NCBI GenBank assembly: GCA_905198125.1
Contig: CAJKBH010000035.1
Span: 1-32,393, forward strand
Direction: 5' to 3'
Source of the DNA: an uncultured Porphyromonadaceae bacterium
GTDB lineage: Bacteria > Bacteroidota > Bacteroidia > Bacteroidales > Muribaculaceae
Length of the DNA stretch: 32,393 bases
In this document: positions 22,414-30,056 of the stretch, piece by piece
How the letters are laid out: each line of letters opens with the position of its first letter
How positions within the stretch are numbered: position 1 is the first letter of the stretch
Notes under the pieces: generated by a model
Seen by the model: only the letters and a program-made list of their open reading frames with translations
Told to the model about the DNA's origin: nothing
Database searches by the model: none
Translations under genes and position numbers: made by a program

Positions 22414-23265
22414 ATGAGTACAAGACTAACCAAGAAAGCAAAAGATGCTTTTGAATCTATCAAAACCGTAGACGAGCAGGGAATGGAATGGTGGCCCTCA
22501 CGAAAACTGGCTAAAATTTTGACATATAATGACTACCGAAACTTTCTCGAGGTTATGAGAAAGGCATGGACGGCATGCCATAACAGCGGTCAGAATCCCA
22601 ATGATCATTTCGTTAGAGTCACCGAAATGATAAAAATAGGCAAAGGCGCTGAGAGAGAGGTAGAAACATGGCTTATGAGCCGATATGTATGTTATCTTGC
22701 CGTGCAGAACGCGAATCCTTCCAAAACCATTGTTGCTCAGGCTCAAACATATTTTGCAATCCAGACGCGCAGAGCAGAAAAACAGCTGGACTCTCCTTTC
22801 ACTGAAGAAGATGAGAAAAGACTTATTCTACGACGGGAAATGAGAAAACATAATTCCCAGCTTGCAAGCGCAGCCAAGAATGCCGGCGTACTGACGAATA
22901 AAGATTACGGAATATTCCAGAATGCCGGTTACAAGGGGCTATACGGTGGTCTTGACAGGAAAGATATTCATGAACGTAAAGGGCTTAAGAAAAATCAGGA
23001 AATTCTTGACCACATGGGCAGTACGGAACTTGCGGCCAATCTTTTCCGGGCAACACAAACAGAAGACAAGCTGATACGGGACGGTATTAAAGGTAAAGAC
23101 AATGCCAATCGTACACATTATGAAGTCGGTAAGAAAGTCAGGGAGACCATCAAAGAATTAGGTGGCACCATGCCTGAAAATCTTCCTACACCTGATAGCA
23201 TCAAACGATTGGAAAGTAAACAAAAAAGGTTAAATGAGAAAAAAGAATCCACTAAAGATTCTTAA
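22414..23265 (+). CDS. DinD-like DNA-damage-inducible protein
   Basis: 283 residues resembling E. coli DinD. The N-terminal BRO-N-like domain is visible in WWPSRKLAKILTYNDYRNFLEVMRKA (26-51) and in the VETWLMSRYVCYLAVQNANPSK segment; the middle has the DinD-type QTRRAEKQ, NKDYGIFQNAGYKGLYGGL and MGSTELAANLFRATQTEDKL; the end is lysine-rich. DinD is known to inhibit RecA-mediated strand exchange; the same activity here is inference. The sequence is more AT-rich than its neighbours and DinD genes are patchily distributed, so transfer is plausible. It follows the glycosyltransferase by 44 bases and is convergent with the Mur-ligase gene. Confidence 0.88.
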   Translation: MSTRLTKKAKDAFESIKTVDEQGMEWWPSRKLAKILTYNDYRNFLEVMRKAWTACHNSGQNPNDHFVRVTEMIKIGKGAEREVETWLMSRYVCYLAVQNANPSKTIVAQAQTYFAIQTRRAEKQLDSPFTEEDEKRLILRREMRKHNSQLASAAKNAGVLTNKDYGIFQNAGYKGLYGGLDRKDIHERKGLKKNQEILDHMGSTELAANLFRATQTEDKLIRDGIKGKDNANRTHYEVGKKVRETIKELGGTMPENLPTPDSIKRLESKQKRLNEKKESTKDS

Positions 23266-23299
23266 CGTTATAGTGGTTAGATGCGATGGCTTATGATAT

Positions 23300-23329
23300 A
23301 AAAAGCGGAGCGCCTGTGGGGGCGCTCCG
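23300..23329 (-). terminator. Rho-independent terminator of the Mur-ligase-like gene
   Basis: Nine-base arms CGGAGCGCC (23306-23314) and GGCGCTCCG (23321-23329), followed on the minus strand by CTTTTTATATC. Located 26 bases after the stop codon. Confidence 0.85.
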
Positions 23330-23354
23330 GCTGTATCGGGGGATTGGGGTTGCG

Positions 23355-24956
23355 TTATTTGAAGGAGTCGGGGAGGTCGTTCTCGTAGAGGACGGTTGCG
23401 CCGGGTGTCAGCAACGGCTGCAGGCGCTTTTGGGCCTCGTTGAAATTGTCTACTACAATCAGATTATCGGTGTCGAAATCGGACTCATTGACGCCCTGCT
23501 TCAAAGCGTCGCGGTTGGTGGCGCCCACCACAATGATGACGTCTACATGATTGTCTGAGCCGATATACTTGCCGAACTCGCGGTTCAGATCGTACTGGCT
23601 CGTGCCTAATTCCACCATGCCGGGGGTGATGATGATGCGTTTGCCCTGCTTGAAGTCGGCCAATACATCCACGGCCATACGGGCGCCGGCAGGGTTGGAA
23701 TTGAAAGCATCGTCAATCACGGTGATGTTGCCGGGAATCTGACGGATGCTGAGACGGTGCTCCACGGGCTGGATGCCGGCCACGGCGGTGCGTATCTTCT
23801 GCGGCGTCATGCCATTATTCAGAGCGATAACGATGGCTGCCAGCAGGTCGGATATGTTGCCTTCGCCCAGAAGGCGGGTCTGAACCTCAAACTCAAGGTC
23901 CTCGGGACCCTGTACGGTGAAAGTGGTGCCGGCGGGAGTGTAGTGAACGTCTCGTGCGATATAATCGCATCCCTTGTGGTTCTTGACGCCGTAGCGGAGT
24001 GTGCGGACATTGTTCACTACACGTGCCGCGCACGGATCGGAATCATTGTTCACTACGGCCAGACCGTCAGAGGGGAGCGCGTCGGCCAGCTCGAATTTGG
24101 TGCGGCATACGTTGTCGATGCTCTTGAATGTCTCAAGATGCATGGGGCCGACGGCGGTGATGATACCCTCCTTGGGGTGCACTATGTCGCATATTTCCTT
24201 GATGTCTCCTATCTGCTTGGCACCCATCTCGCAGATGAAAATCTGATTGTAGGGCTTAAGCTGCTCGCGGATGGTGCGCACCACGCCCATCGGCGTATTG
24301 AACGATCCGGGAGTGATGAGCGTGTCGAATTCCATGGACAGGATGCTGGCCAGGTAATGTTTGGTGCTGGTCTTGCCATACGATCCGGTTATGCCGATAA
24401 CCTTCAGGTCGGGCATGGAGCGGAGAATGCGCTTGGCATCGTTGATGTAATGCTGACGGATCAGATATTCCACGGGCATCAGGATGATGTCGGCAATCAT
24501 GACGGGAACGTATGAGAATATGGACAGCATCAAGGCCGCGATAATCACCATTGACTGGCCGGGGTAGTATCCCCAGAGTTGCTCAGTGCCCAGGCCGCAT
24601 GCCAGTCCGATGATGGTGCCGACGGCAATCAGCGCCGTGACGGCGTACAGACGCCACACGCGGTGGGTGAACACCAGCGGTTTTTTGGATTTGCGACGCA
24701 GGATAAGGAATATTTTGGAGAGGGCCACGAGTGCGGCCACGAGTGCCGACAGACGGTAGTCGAGCAGCACGGCCATCACCAGAAACAGCGAGGCCACGTC
24801 CACCAGCCTCCATGTGCTGCCCACATCCGATCTGAGCCACCGCCAATAGCGTGGCAACCGATATGAATTCTGCTGGAACATCTGCAGGTCGTACTTGAAA
24901 TTCAGCACGACGTAGATGCCGAGAATCACATAAATCACAATGAAAAAAATGCTCAC
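23355..24956 (-). CDS. Membrane-anchored Mur ligase family protein (MurF-like)
   Basis: 533 residues. The first ~165 residues contain about five hydrophobic segments (1-20, 51-66, 68-86, 103-121, 134-163) instead of the UDP-sugar-binding domain of classic MurF. A Mur ligase central domain follows with the P-loop GITGSYGKTSTKHY (188-201), FNTPMGVVRTI, EMGAKQIGDIKEICDIVHP, AVGPMHLETF and VVNNDSD; the C-terminal domain carries IDDAFNSNPAGARMAVDVL and TPGMVELG, closest to MurF (D-Ala-D-Ala-adding). With domain 1 replaced by membrane helices the acceptor could be lipid-linked, or a different amino-acid or peptide ligation may be made. A normal murF is not visible in this window. Follows the hydrolase gene, with a repeat-bearing gap between. 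Confidence 0.82.
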   Translation of the reverse strand: MSIFFIVIYVILGIYVVLNFKYDLQMFQQNSYRLPRYWRWLRSDVGSTWRLVDVASLFLVMAVLLDYRLSALVAALVALSKIFLILRRKSKKPLVFTHRVWRLYAVTALIAVGTIIGLACGLGTEQLWGYYPGQSMVIIAALMLSIFSYVPVMIADIILMPVEYLIRQHYINDAKRILRSMPDLKVIGITGSYGKTSTKHYLASILSMEFDTLITPGSFNTPMGVVRTIREQLKPYNQIFICEMGAKQIGDIKEICDIVHPKEGIITAVGPMHLETFKSIDNVCRTKFELADALPSDGLAVVNNDSDPCAARVVNNVRTLRYGVKNHKGCDYIARDVHYTPAGTTFTVQGPEDLEFEVQTRLLGEGNISDLLAAIVIALNNGMTPQKIRTAVAGIQPVEHRLSIRQIPGNITVIDDAFNSNPAGARMAVDVLADFKQGKRIIITPGMVELGTSQYDLNREFGKYIGSDNHVDVIIVVGATNRDALKQGVNESDFDTDNLIVVDNFNEAQKRLQPLLTPGATVLYENDLPDSFK

Positions 24957-24992
24957 TTTATAATGAAATAAGGGTTAATATTCAATTATAAT

Positions 24993-25074
24993 GACGCGAC
25001 TCGGAGAGCCTGCGATATGATTGGCGACGAGGACGTCGCCATTCCAGTATTGACGCGTGTCGGATAGTCTGCGC
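24993..25074. repeat. Dispersed hairpin repeat, copy 2, with flanking 23-bp direct repeats
   Basis: Bases 25002-25049 match 4681-4728 at 37 of 48 positions. The core GGCGACGAGGACGTCGCC forms a hairpin (7-base stem). GACGCG..TCGGA.AG.CTGCG occurs at 24993-25015 and again at 25052-25074, giving a 59-bp period, as though one unit had been duplicated. It lies in the 125-base gap between the hydrolase and Mur-ligase genes. Confidence 0.7.
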
Positions 25075-25081
25075 CACTAAA

Positions 25082-25867
25082 TTACGGTTTGGGCTGGAGC
25101 TCGGACTTGAAGAAATTCTGAGTCACGGCGCGGAACTGTCCCGGCTGGTCAAGGAACGAGTAGTGACCGGCGTCCTTGAACACCACCAGTCCGGCGTCAG
25201 GTATGTTTTTCTCCATGATTCTGGCGTCGCGCATCGGAGTGGCCGTGTCGTTTTCGCCCCACATCAGCAGTGTCGATGCCTTGATTGAAGGCAACAGCGG
25301 GGTAAGGTCCTGGTTTATGGACTTGCTCATCACCATGCGCATCAGCGGCGAGGAACTGCGGTAGTCGGCCGATCCGGCTTTGCCGCGCCAGGCGTCAAGA
25401 GCCTTCTGACCGCGCTCCTTACCAAGCAGCAGAGGCAGCACGCGCTTGGCCGTCTTGAAGGAATACACCTTAATATAATAGGAGAGTTTGCGCTTCGGCT
25501 TGATTCCGGCGGCATCCACCAGCATTATCTTTGACGAGAATCCGCGCGATCCGAGCACGATCGCCAGGCGTCCGCCGAAGGAATGGCCTACAAGAATCGG
25601 GTCGGAAATATGAAGCGAATGTGCAAATTCCTGCACCATGTCGGCGTACTCATATACGCCCCATACCGACGCCGGTTCGGGGCTTTTGCCATGTCCGGGC
25701 AGGTCGAGATTGTAGACGTGCATGCCCGGTTCGAGTATGCGCGCTATGCTGCGTACCGTGGACAGCTCGCAGCCCCAGCCGTGCATCAGAATGACCGGAC
25801 GTCCCGAGGGATTCCCCGTCTCATCGTAGTTCAGCTCCTGGCCCGAAAGGTTTATTTTCTTTTCCAT
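25082..25867 (-). CDS. Alpha/beta hydrolase
   Basis: 261-residue alpha/beta fold hydrolase. Oxyanion segment LMHGWG (28-33), nucleophile elbow GHSFGG with Ser95, likely acid Asp in MWGENDTATP, and His in DAGHYSFLDQPG complete a catalytic triad. No signal peptide, so cytoplasmic. Substrate not predictable from sequence; relatives include esterases, thioesterases and C-C hydrolases. Its product and that of the downstream Mur ligase-like gene may act in the same pathway since both point the same way with only the repeat-bearing gap between. Confidence 0.88.
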   Translation of the reverse strand: MEKKINLSGQELNYDETGNPSGRPVILMHGWGCELSTVRSIARILEPGMHVYNLDLPGHGKSPEPASVWGVYEYADMVQEFAHSLHISDPILVGHSFGGRLAIVLGSRGFSSKIMLVDAAGIKPKRKLSYYIKVYSFKTAKRVLPLLLGKERGQKALDAWRGKAGSADYRSSSPLMRMVMSKSINQDLTPLLPSIKASTLLMWGENDTATPMRDARIMEKNIPDAGLVVFKDAGHYSFLDQPGQFRAVTQNFFKSELQPKP

Positions 25868-25893
25868 ATAATGTAAATGGCGTTTTAACTTAC

Positions 25894-25922
25894 AAAATTA
25901 CGAATTTTTTTGTTAATTTTGT
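25894..25922. promoter_or_regulatory. Divergent -7 boxes between hydrolase and GNAT genes
   Basis: TAATTTTG appears on the minus strand at 25901-25894 (towards the hydrolase) and on the plus strand at 25915-25922 (towards the GNAT gene). Neither has a good TTTG at the usual spacing. Their overlap suggests mutually exclusive or co-regulated transcription. Confidence 0.45.
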
Positions 25923-25982
25923 ACTCCAATGCCGTGGATTGACGATAATATCGCCGGTCGAAGGACACAAGGAAAATAACGA

Positions 25983-27158
25983 ATGGAAACATTAGACTTA
26001 AAACGCAAGCTGACAGGATTGTGGAAGGACACTTTCCACGATTCGGACGAATATATACGACTGTGGTTCGACAAGTATTACGATCCCCGATGGACGGAAT
26101 ATGAACAGGTGGGCAATGAGATAGTGTCGATGCTGTTCGGCGTTCCGTACGAATTCGGAGGGTCGGAAAGCAAGATCCGCGGACTGTATCTGTGCGGCCT
26201 GGCCACTAACGCAAAGTATCGCGGTCAGGGACTTATGTCGAAATTGCTGGACCGCATCAACGATAAGGCTCGCGAAGCCGGATTTGCGTTCACGTTCCTG
26301 ATACCCTCGTCCGAGCGCCTGATCCGGTTCTATTCCCATCACGGATATGTCAAGGCGTTCTATCGAAACCAGCTTAACTACACGGCTCTGCATAATTTCA
26401 AAAATGAATATGAATTCATTCTTGAGGAGCAGAAAGACAAGGTTGCCGAGCTGAAGCGTAAACTATATGCGTCGCTGAACGGTAAGGTAATCGATGCTTC
26501 TGCCCAGGCCGAAAAGATTGACGAGGTAGTGGATTTGTTGATGAACGCCGAATCGACGCAGACCGATATGTCGGTGCTTCACACCCGCGAGGACATACTG
26601 ACGGCCATCAAGGAAAACGGCGTCAGCGGCGGCAAGATATATTATACGGAGAATGCGCAGGGCAAAGTGACGGCGGTGGCCTTCACTACGCTGGTAGACC
26701 GCAGCCGCATCGATGTGGAGCGTCTGTGCAGTTCCGACGACTGCAGCACATACAGGCTGCTGGATCATATCAAACACGCCGAGCCCGATGCCGGAATCCG
26801 GATTTATGTCCGTGCCGACGAGAGCGAGTGGAAAAACCTGGCCGAGGTCCATGGAATGGCTCGCGTGCTCGACCTTTCTGAGATTTTAAAATTCCAGGCC
26901 GCTGGCTTGAAAGACTTAAAATATTCGATTCTCGTGAACGAGGTCCCCGGACAGGTGGAACGCTATGATGTGAGAAACGGAAACGTGAAACATCGCAGTA
27001 TCGAGATCGACTCCGAGGATTTCGACCAGAACAAGACCGTGATGAGTCTGAAGGATATGTCGAGCGTATTGTTCCGTCGACCGGATACCGGCGTCCTGAT
27101 CACCGAGGCCTTCGGTATGCCGTCGGTGGGAGGGTACATCAATCTGATGCTGGACTGA
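25983..27158 (+). CDS. GNAT family N-acetyltransferase, long Eis-like form
   Basis: 391 residues, longer than single-domain GNATs (about 150-180). The N-terminal GNAT domain has the acetyl-CoA loop LATNAKYRGQGLMSKLL (motif A near 79-85) and the FLIPSSERLIRFYSHHGY segment typical of Eis-type enzymes. A second, degenerate acetyltransferase-like domain (about 180-300) and a C-terminal region with EIDSEDFDQN and MSLKDMSSVLF, resembling the SCP-like tail of Eis, follow. Soluble. Targets unknown: Eis relatives modify aminoglycosides or proteins. Divergent from the hydrolase/Mur-ligase pair, followed by a clear terminator. Confidence 0.85.
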   Translation: METLDLKRKLTGLWKDTFHDSDEYIRLWFDKYYDPRWTEYEQVGNEIVSMLFGVPYEFGGSESKIRGLYLCGLATNAKYRGQGLMSKLLDRINDKAREAGFAFTFLIPSSERLIRFYSHHGYVKAFYRNQLNYTALHNFKNEYEFILEEQKDKVAELKRKLYASLNGKVIDASAQAEKIDEVVDLLMNAESTQTDMSVLHTREDILTAIKENGVSGGKIYYTENAQGKVTAVAFTTLVDRSRIDVERLCSSDDCSTYRLLDHIKHAEPDAGIRIYVRADESEWKNLAEVHGMARVLDLSEILKFQAAGLKDLKYSILVNEVPGQVERYDVRNGNVKHRSIEIDSEDFDQNKTVMSLKDMSSVLFRRPDTGVLITEAFGMPSVGGYINLMLD

Positions 27159-27180
27159 TACAACTGTTTACGAAAATTTA

Positions 27181-27231
27181 AGCCATCCAAGGCAGAAAGT
27201 CGCATGACTGAGCCATGGATGGCTGCTTTTT
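27181..27231 (+). terminator. Rho-independent terminator of the GNAT gene
   Basis: AGCCATCCA (27181-27189) pairs with TGGATGGCT (27216-27224) and is followed by GCTTTTTGTGTTTTTA. Located 22 bases after the stop. Confidence 0.8.
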
Positions 27232-27945
27232 GTGTTTTTACCCGAAATCCCAATAAAAATGCGTAGATTGATTACAAATGTGAAAGTATTTATGTTTGCA
27301 TAAGTGTCTGAATAATATATTGTTGACTATTATAAAATGTAAATTTAGCGGCCTGAGAATCGAATGAGAACCGTTGCGCGAATAATCATCGGGCAAATTT
27401 ACAATTCTGAACAAAAGGGTAGGAATCCGGATCTGGAAGGAGAGATGAGTAATAATTGAAATTGGTCAAATTGGGACATTGCAAAAATGGCAAATTGAGA
27501 CGAAGTTGCCGATTAACAAAAATGAATGTAAAAAGCCAAATTCAAGGATGTAAATAGAGGTGATTGTAAACGACGGGTCCATAGCTGCCCTATTTGTTTT
27601 TGCAAATCACAATAATCTGCAAGCCGATAAATAAGTGTGAATTTGCAATTTACAACAGTAAATAATTAGCTTGTATTTAGATTAACTTAGATTAACATGA
27701 TAATTAATATAGGTGAAAATCAATACATTGCATAAAAATCTTAATGTATATTTTAATAAATAAGGATATGTTGCCTAAATTGTTTACAAAGACACCTAGG
27801 TTAAAATATAATTCCCTAATACGCACCGTTAAATAGAATTGAATCCCCAATATACTTTAATAAAACAAGTTTATATTTGCAAAATGATATTTCCCCAATT
27901 AGCGCTTATGTGTGAATGTAAATTTGACAAAAGTAAAATATTAAT
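27232..27945. other. Long AT-rich gene-free region
   Basis: About 700 bases with no plausible ORF on either strand. It contains recurring TGTAAAT/ATTTACA motifs and several isolated -7-like boxes (for example TATATTTG at 27872-27879). It looks like an extended regulatory region or the remains of decayed genes. Confidence 0.55.
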
Positions 27946-27958
27946 TTTGCAATTTACA
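27338..27958. repeat. Six TGTAAAT/ATTTACA motifs, two in identical 14-bp sites
   Basis: The 7-mer occurs at 27338, 27397 (inverse), 27549, 27648 (inverse), 27917 and 27952 (inverse). The last two inverse copies lie in identical TTTGCAATTTACAA sites at 27642-27655 and 27946-27959; the second overlaps the -33 box of the HTH gene. Confidence 0.55.
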
Positions 27959-27976
27959 AAATAAATATTACCTTTG
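27946..27976 (+). promoter_or_regulatory. Promoter of the HTH gene
   Basis: TTTG (27946-27949), 19 bases, TACCTTTG (27969-27976): exact match to both consensus boxes. The leader would be about 24 bases. The -33 box lies inside a TTTGCAATTTACAA motif. Confidence 0.8.
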
Positions 27977-28006
27977 TAATCGCTATTTGTAAAATTAAAC
28001 TCCACT

Positions 28007-28591
28007 ATGGAACAGGATAATGTTGCAATTCGTCTAAAAGGGTTCATTCAGGAATTGGGTGTCACCAACTCTCAGTTCGCCGACAAGTGCGGAATACCCC
28101 GCCCCAGCCTTTCGCAGCTTTTAGGAGGGCGCAACAAGAAGATAAGCGATGTCATCGTGGGACAGATACACCAGGCTTATCCCGAGCTGTCGGTGTTGTG
28201 GCTGTTGTTTGGCGAAGGCCCGATGATAAATGCGAATGCCGCAGAGGTCGGCCCGGATGGATCTTCTTATATGGGAAGCGACAGTCGGGATGGAATTCAA
28301 TCGGAAATGGCTGATGAGATTGGTCAGGATGGGATAATGGACGGCGGATTGTTCGATATGCTTCCGGAAAATCGACCGGTTTATAAGGTTACGGACCAAT
28401 ATGAGAACCTCAGAGCCTTAAATAATGCTAAAAAAGCGTATAATACCGCTGTAAATAAGGGGAATGACTGCGAAGAAAAGCTTGCGGAAATGAAGAAGCA
28501 AATAGAGAGAATGAAGAAAAATCCGCGTAAAGTGACGCAAATCACCGTTTATTACGACGATTCCACTTTCGAAACGTTCTATCCGAGGTAA
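28007..28591 (+). CDS. Helix-turn-helix DNA-binding protein
   Basis: 194 residues. An XRE/CI-like N-terminal helix-turn-helix is visible: VAIRLKGFIQELGVTNSQFADKCGIPRPSLSQLLGGRNKKISD (6-49), followed by the WLLFGEGPM tail typical of Bacteroidetes phage-repressor-like regulators. The middle is acidic and probably disordered, and residues about 130-170 form a Lys/Glu-rich coiled coil (NAKKAYNTAVNKGNDCEEKL), ending in a short beta segment. No peptidase domain, so it is not a LexA/CI-type cleavable repressor. Likely autoregulated through the AT-rich upstream motifs. Convergent with rarA. Confidence 0.82.
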   Translation: MEQDNVAIRLKGFIQELGVTNSQFADKCGIPRPSLSQLLGGRNKKISDVIVGQIHQAYPELSVLWLLFGEGPMINANAAEVGPDGSSYMGSDSRDGIQSEMADEIGQDGIMDGGLFDMLPENRPVYKVTDQYENLRALNNAKKAYNTAVNKGNDCEEKLAEMKKQIERMKKNPRKVTQITVYYDDSTFETFYPR

Positions 28592-28602
28592 GGAAGCACG
28601 GC

Positions 28603-28672
28603 GGAGCTGAAGCTGCGTGCCGAAACCAACCCGCCTGGTACAAACGGATGCGGCGGGAGGCGGAGCTGAAGC
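28603..28672. repeat. Diverged GGAGCTGAAGCT repeats in convergent gap
   Basis: GGCGGAGCTGAAGCT occurs at 28600-28614 and GGCGGAGCTGAAGCT again at 28659-28673. The first continues as GCGTGCCGAAACCAAC, similar to the 1944 and 3626 repeats. Confidence 0.5.
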
Positions 28673-28675
28673 TTC

Positions 28676-29974
28676 TTAGTTTTTCTTTTGGTCGGGCTGC
28701 GAGTTGAGGTCGTGGAGACGCTGGGCCATCTTTGCCTCGGAGGGGTTGTTGCCTGGCACCCAGAAGTGCGCCCCCTCGAGGCCGTCGGGAAGGTATTGCT
28801 GCTTCACGTAGTTGCCCTGGTAGTCGTGGGCATACTTGTAGCCTTCGTGATATCCGAGGTCGGCCATCAGCTTGGTGGGCGCATTGCGCAGATGCAAGGG
28901 AACGGGCAGGTTGCCGGTCTGCGACACGGTCTGCATGGCGTTGTTTATGGCCATATAGGCAGAGTTGCTTTTGGGGGAATTGGCCAGATAAATTGCGCAT
29001 TCGGAGAGTATGATGCGGCTCTCGGGCCATCCTATTTTCATCACGGCATCGAATGTGGCGTTGGCAAGTAATACTGCATTGGGATTGGCCAGACCTACAT
29101 CCTCCGACGCTAAAATCATCATCCGTCGGGCTATGAAAGCCGGATCCTCGCCGCCCTCCACCATACGCGCCAGCCAATAGACAGCTCCGTCGGGATCGGA
29201 GCCTCGCATGGACTTGATGAAAGCCGAGATGATGTCGTAGTGCATCTCGCCGTTGCGGTCGTAGGCAGCGGGATTCTCCTGCAGGCGGTCGGTCACGATC
29301 CGGTCGTTAATCACCATAGGTTGATCAGAGGGGGTGGATTGCTCTATGATGTCGAGAATGTTCAGCAGTTTGCGGGCGTCACCGCCTGCGTAGCGGAAAA
29401 GTGCATCCTTTTGCTCCACCACCACGTTGCGCGAGGCGAGAATCGGGTCTTTGGTGATGGCTCGGTCCAGCAGCTTCTGCAAGGCATCCACGTCGAGCGA
29501 TTTGAGCGTATAGACCTGTGCGCGTGACAACAACGGACGGATTACCTCAAAGCTGGGATTCTCCGTGGTTGCTCCTATCAGGGTGACGGTGCCGTTCTCT
29601 ACGGCTCCGAGCAACGAGTCCTGCTGCGACTTGTTGAAGCGATGGATTTCATCAATGAACAGTATGGGCCGTCCCTTGACGAACATGCTGTTGGCGTCGT
29701 GACGGCATCGGTCCAGCACCTCGCGCACATCCTTCACGCCCGAGGTCACGGCCGACAGCGTATAGAACGGCACGTCGGTCTGCTGTGCTATGATCTTGGC
29801 CAGCGTGGTCTTGCCCACACCCGGAGGACCCCATAATATGAACGAATTTATACGGCCTGAATTGATCATGTTGCGTACAATTCCGGAGGGGCCAACCAGA
29901 TGTTCCTGGCCGATGTAGTCGTCAAGGCTTGTGGGACGCAGGCGCTCGGCCAATGGTATGTTGTTGTTCGTCAT
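28676..29974 (-). CDS. rarA: Replication-associated recombination protein A
   Basis: AAA+ ATPase of the RarA/MgsA/WRNIP1 family acting at stalled replication forks, 432 residues. Walker A GPPGVGKTT (50-58), Walker B FIDEIHRFNKSQQD, sensor 1 IGATTENPSFEV and sensor 2 GGDARKLLN are present; the C-terminal tetramerisation domain has RGSDPDGAVYWLARM, GGEDPAFIARRMMILASEDVG and PVPLHLRNAPTKLM. Normal length. No clamp-loader partner genes nearby. It follows the HAD gene on the same strand across an 82-base gap that contains a perfect hairpin. Confidence 0.95.
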   Translation of the reverse strand: MTNNNIPLAERLRPTSLDDYIGQEHLVGPSGIVRNMINSGRINSFILWGPPGVGKTTLAKIIAQQTDVPFYTLSAVTSGVKDVREVLDRCRHDANSMFVKGRPILFIDEIHRFNKSQQDSLLGAVENGTVTLIGATTENPSFEVIRPLLSRAQVYTLKSLDVDALQKLLDRAITKDPILASRNVVVEQKDALFRYAGGDARKLLNILDIIEQSTPSDQPMVINDRIVTDRLQENPAAYDRNGEMHYDIISAFIKSMRGSDPDGAVYWLARMVEGGEDPAFIARRMMILASEDVGLANPNAVLLANATFDAVMKIGWPESRIILSECAIYLANSPKSNSAYMAINNAMQTVSQTGNLPVPLHLRNAPTKLMADLGYHEGYKYAHDYQGNYVKQQYLPDGLEGAHFWVPGNNPSEAKMAQRLHDLNSQPDQKKN

Positions 29975-29991
29975 ATTATGGGATATTTATT

Positions 29992-30016
29992 TGGTAAAAG
30001 CCGCGGGCTTTTACCA
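29992..30016 (-). terminator. Perfect hairpin between HAD gene and rarA
   Basis: TGGTAAAAGCC (29992-30002) and GGCTTTTACCA (30006-30016) form an 11-bp stem with a three-base loop. It could stop transcription from the HAD gene or act in the rarA leader; there is no U-run, so a processing or leader role is also possible. Confidence 0.5.
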
Positions 30017-30056
30017 CAGTGACGGGATGAAGCAAGAGGGGGGATGTGAGTGGGAA

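Noticed and set aside
28007..28591. LexA-like SOS repressor
   Set aside because: It has an HTH but no Ser-Lys peptidase domain or Ala-Gly cleavage site.
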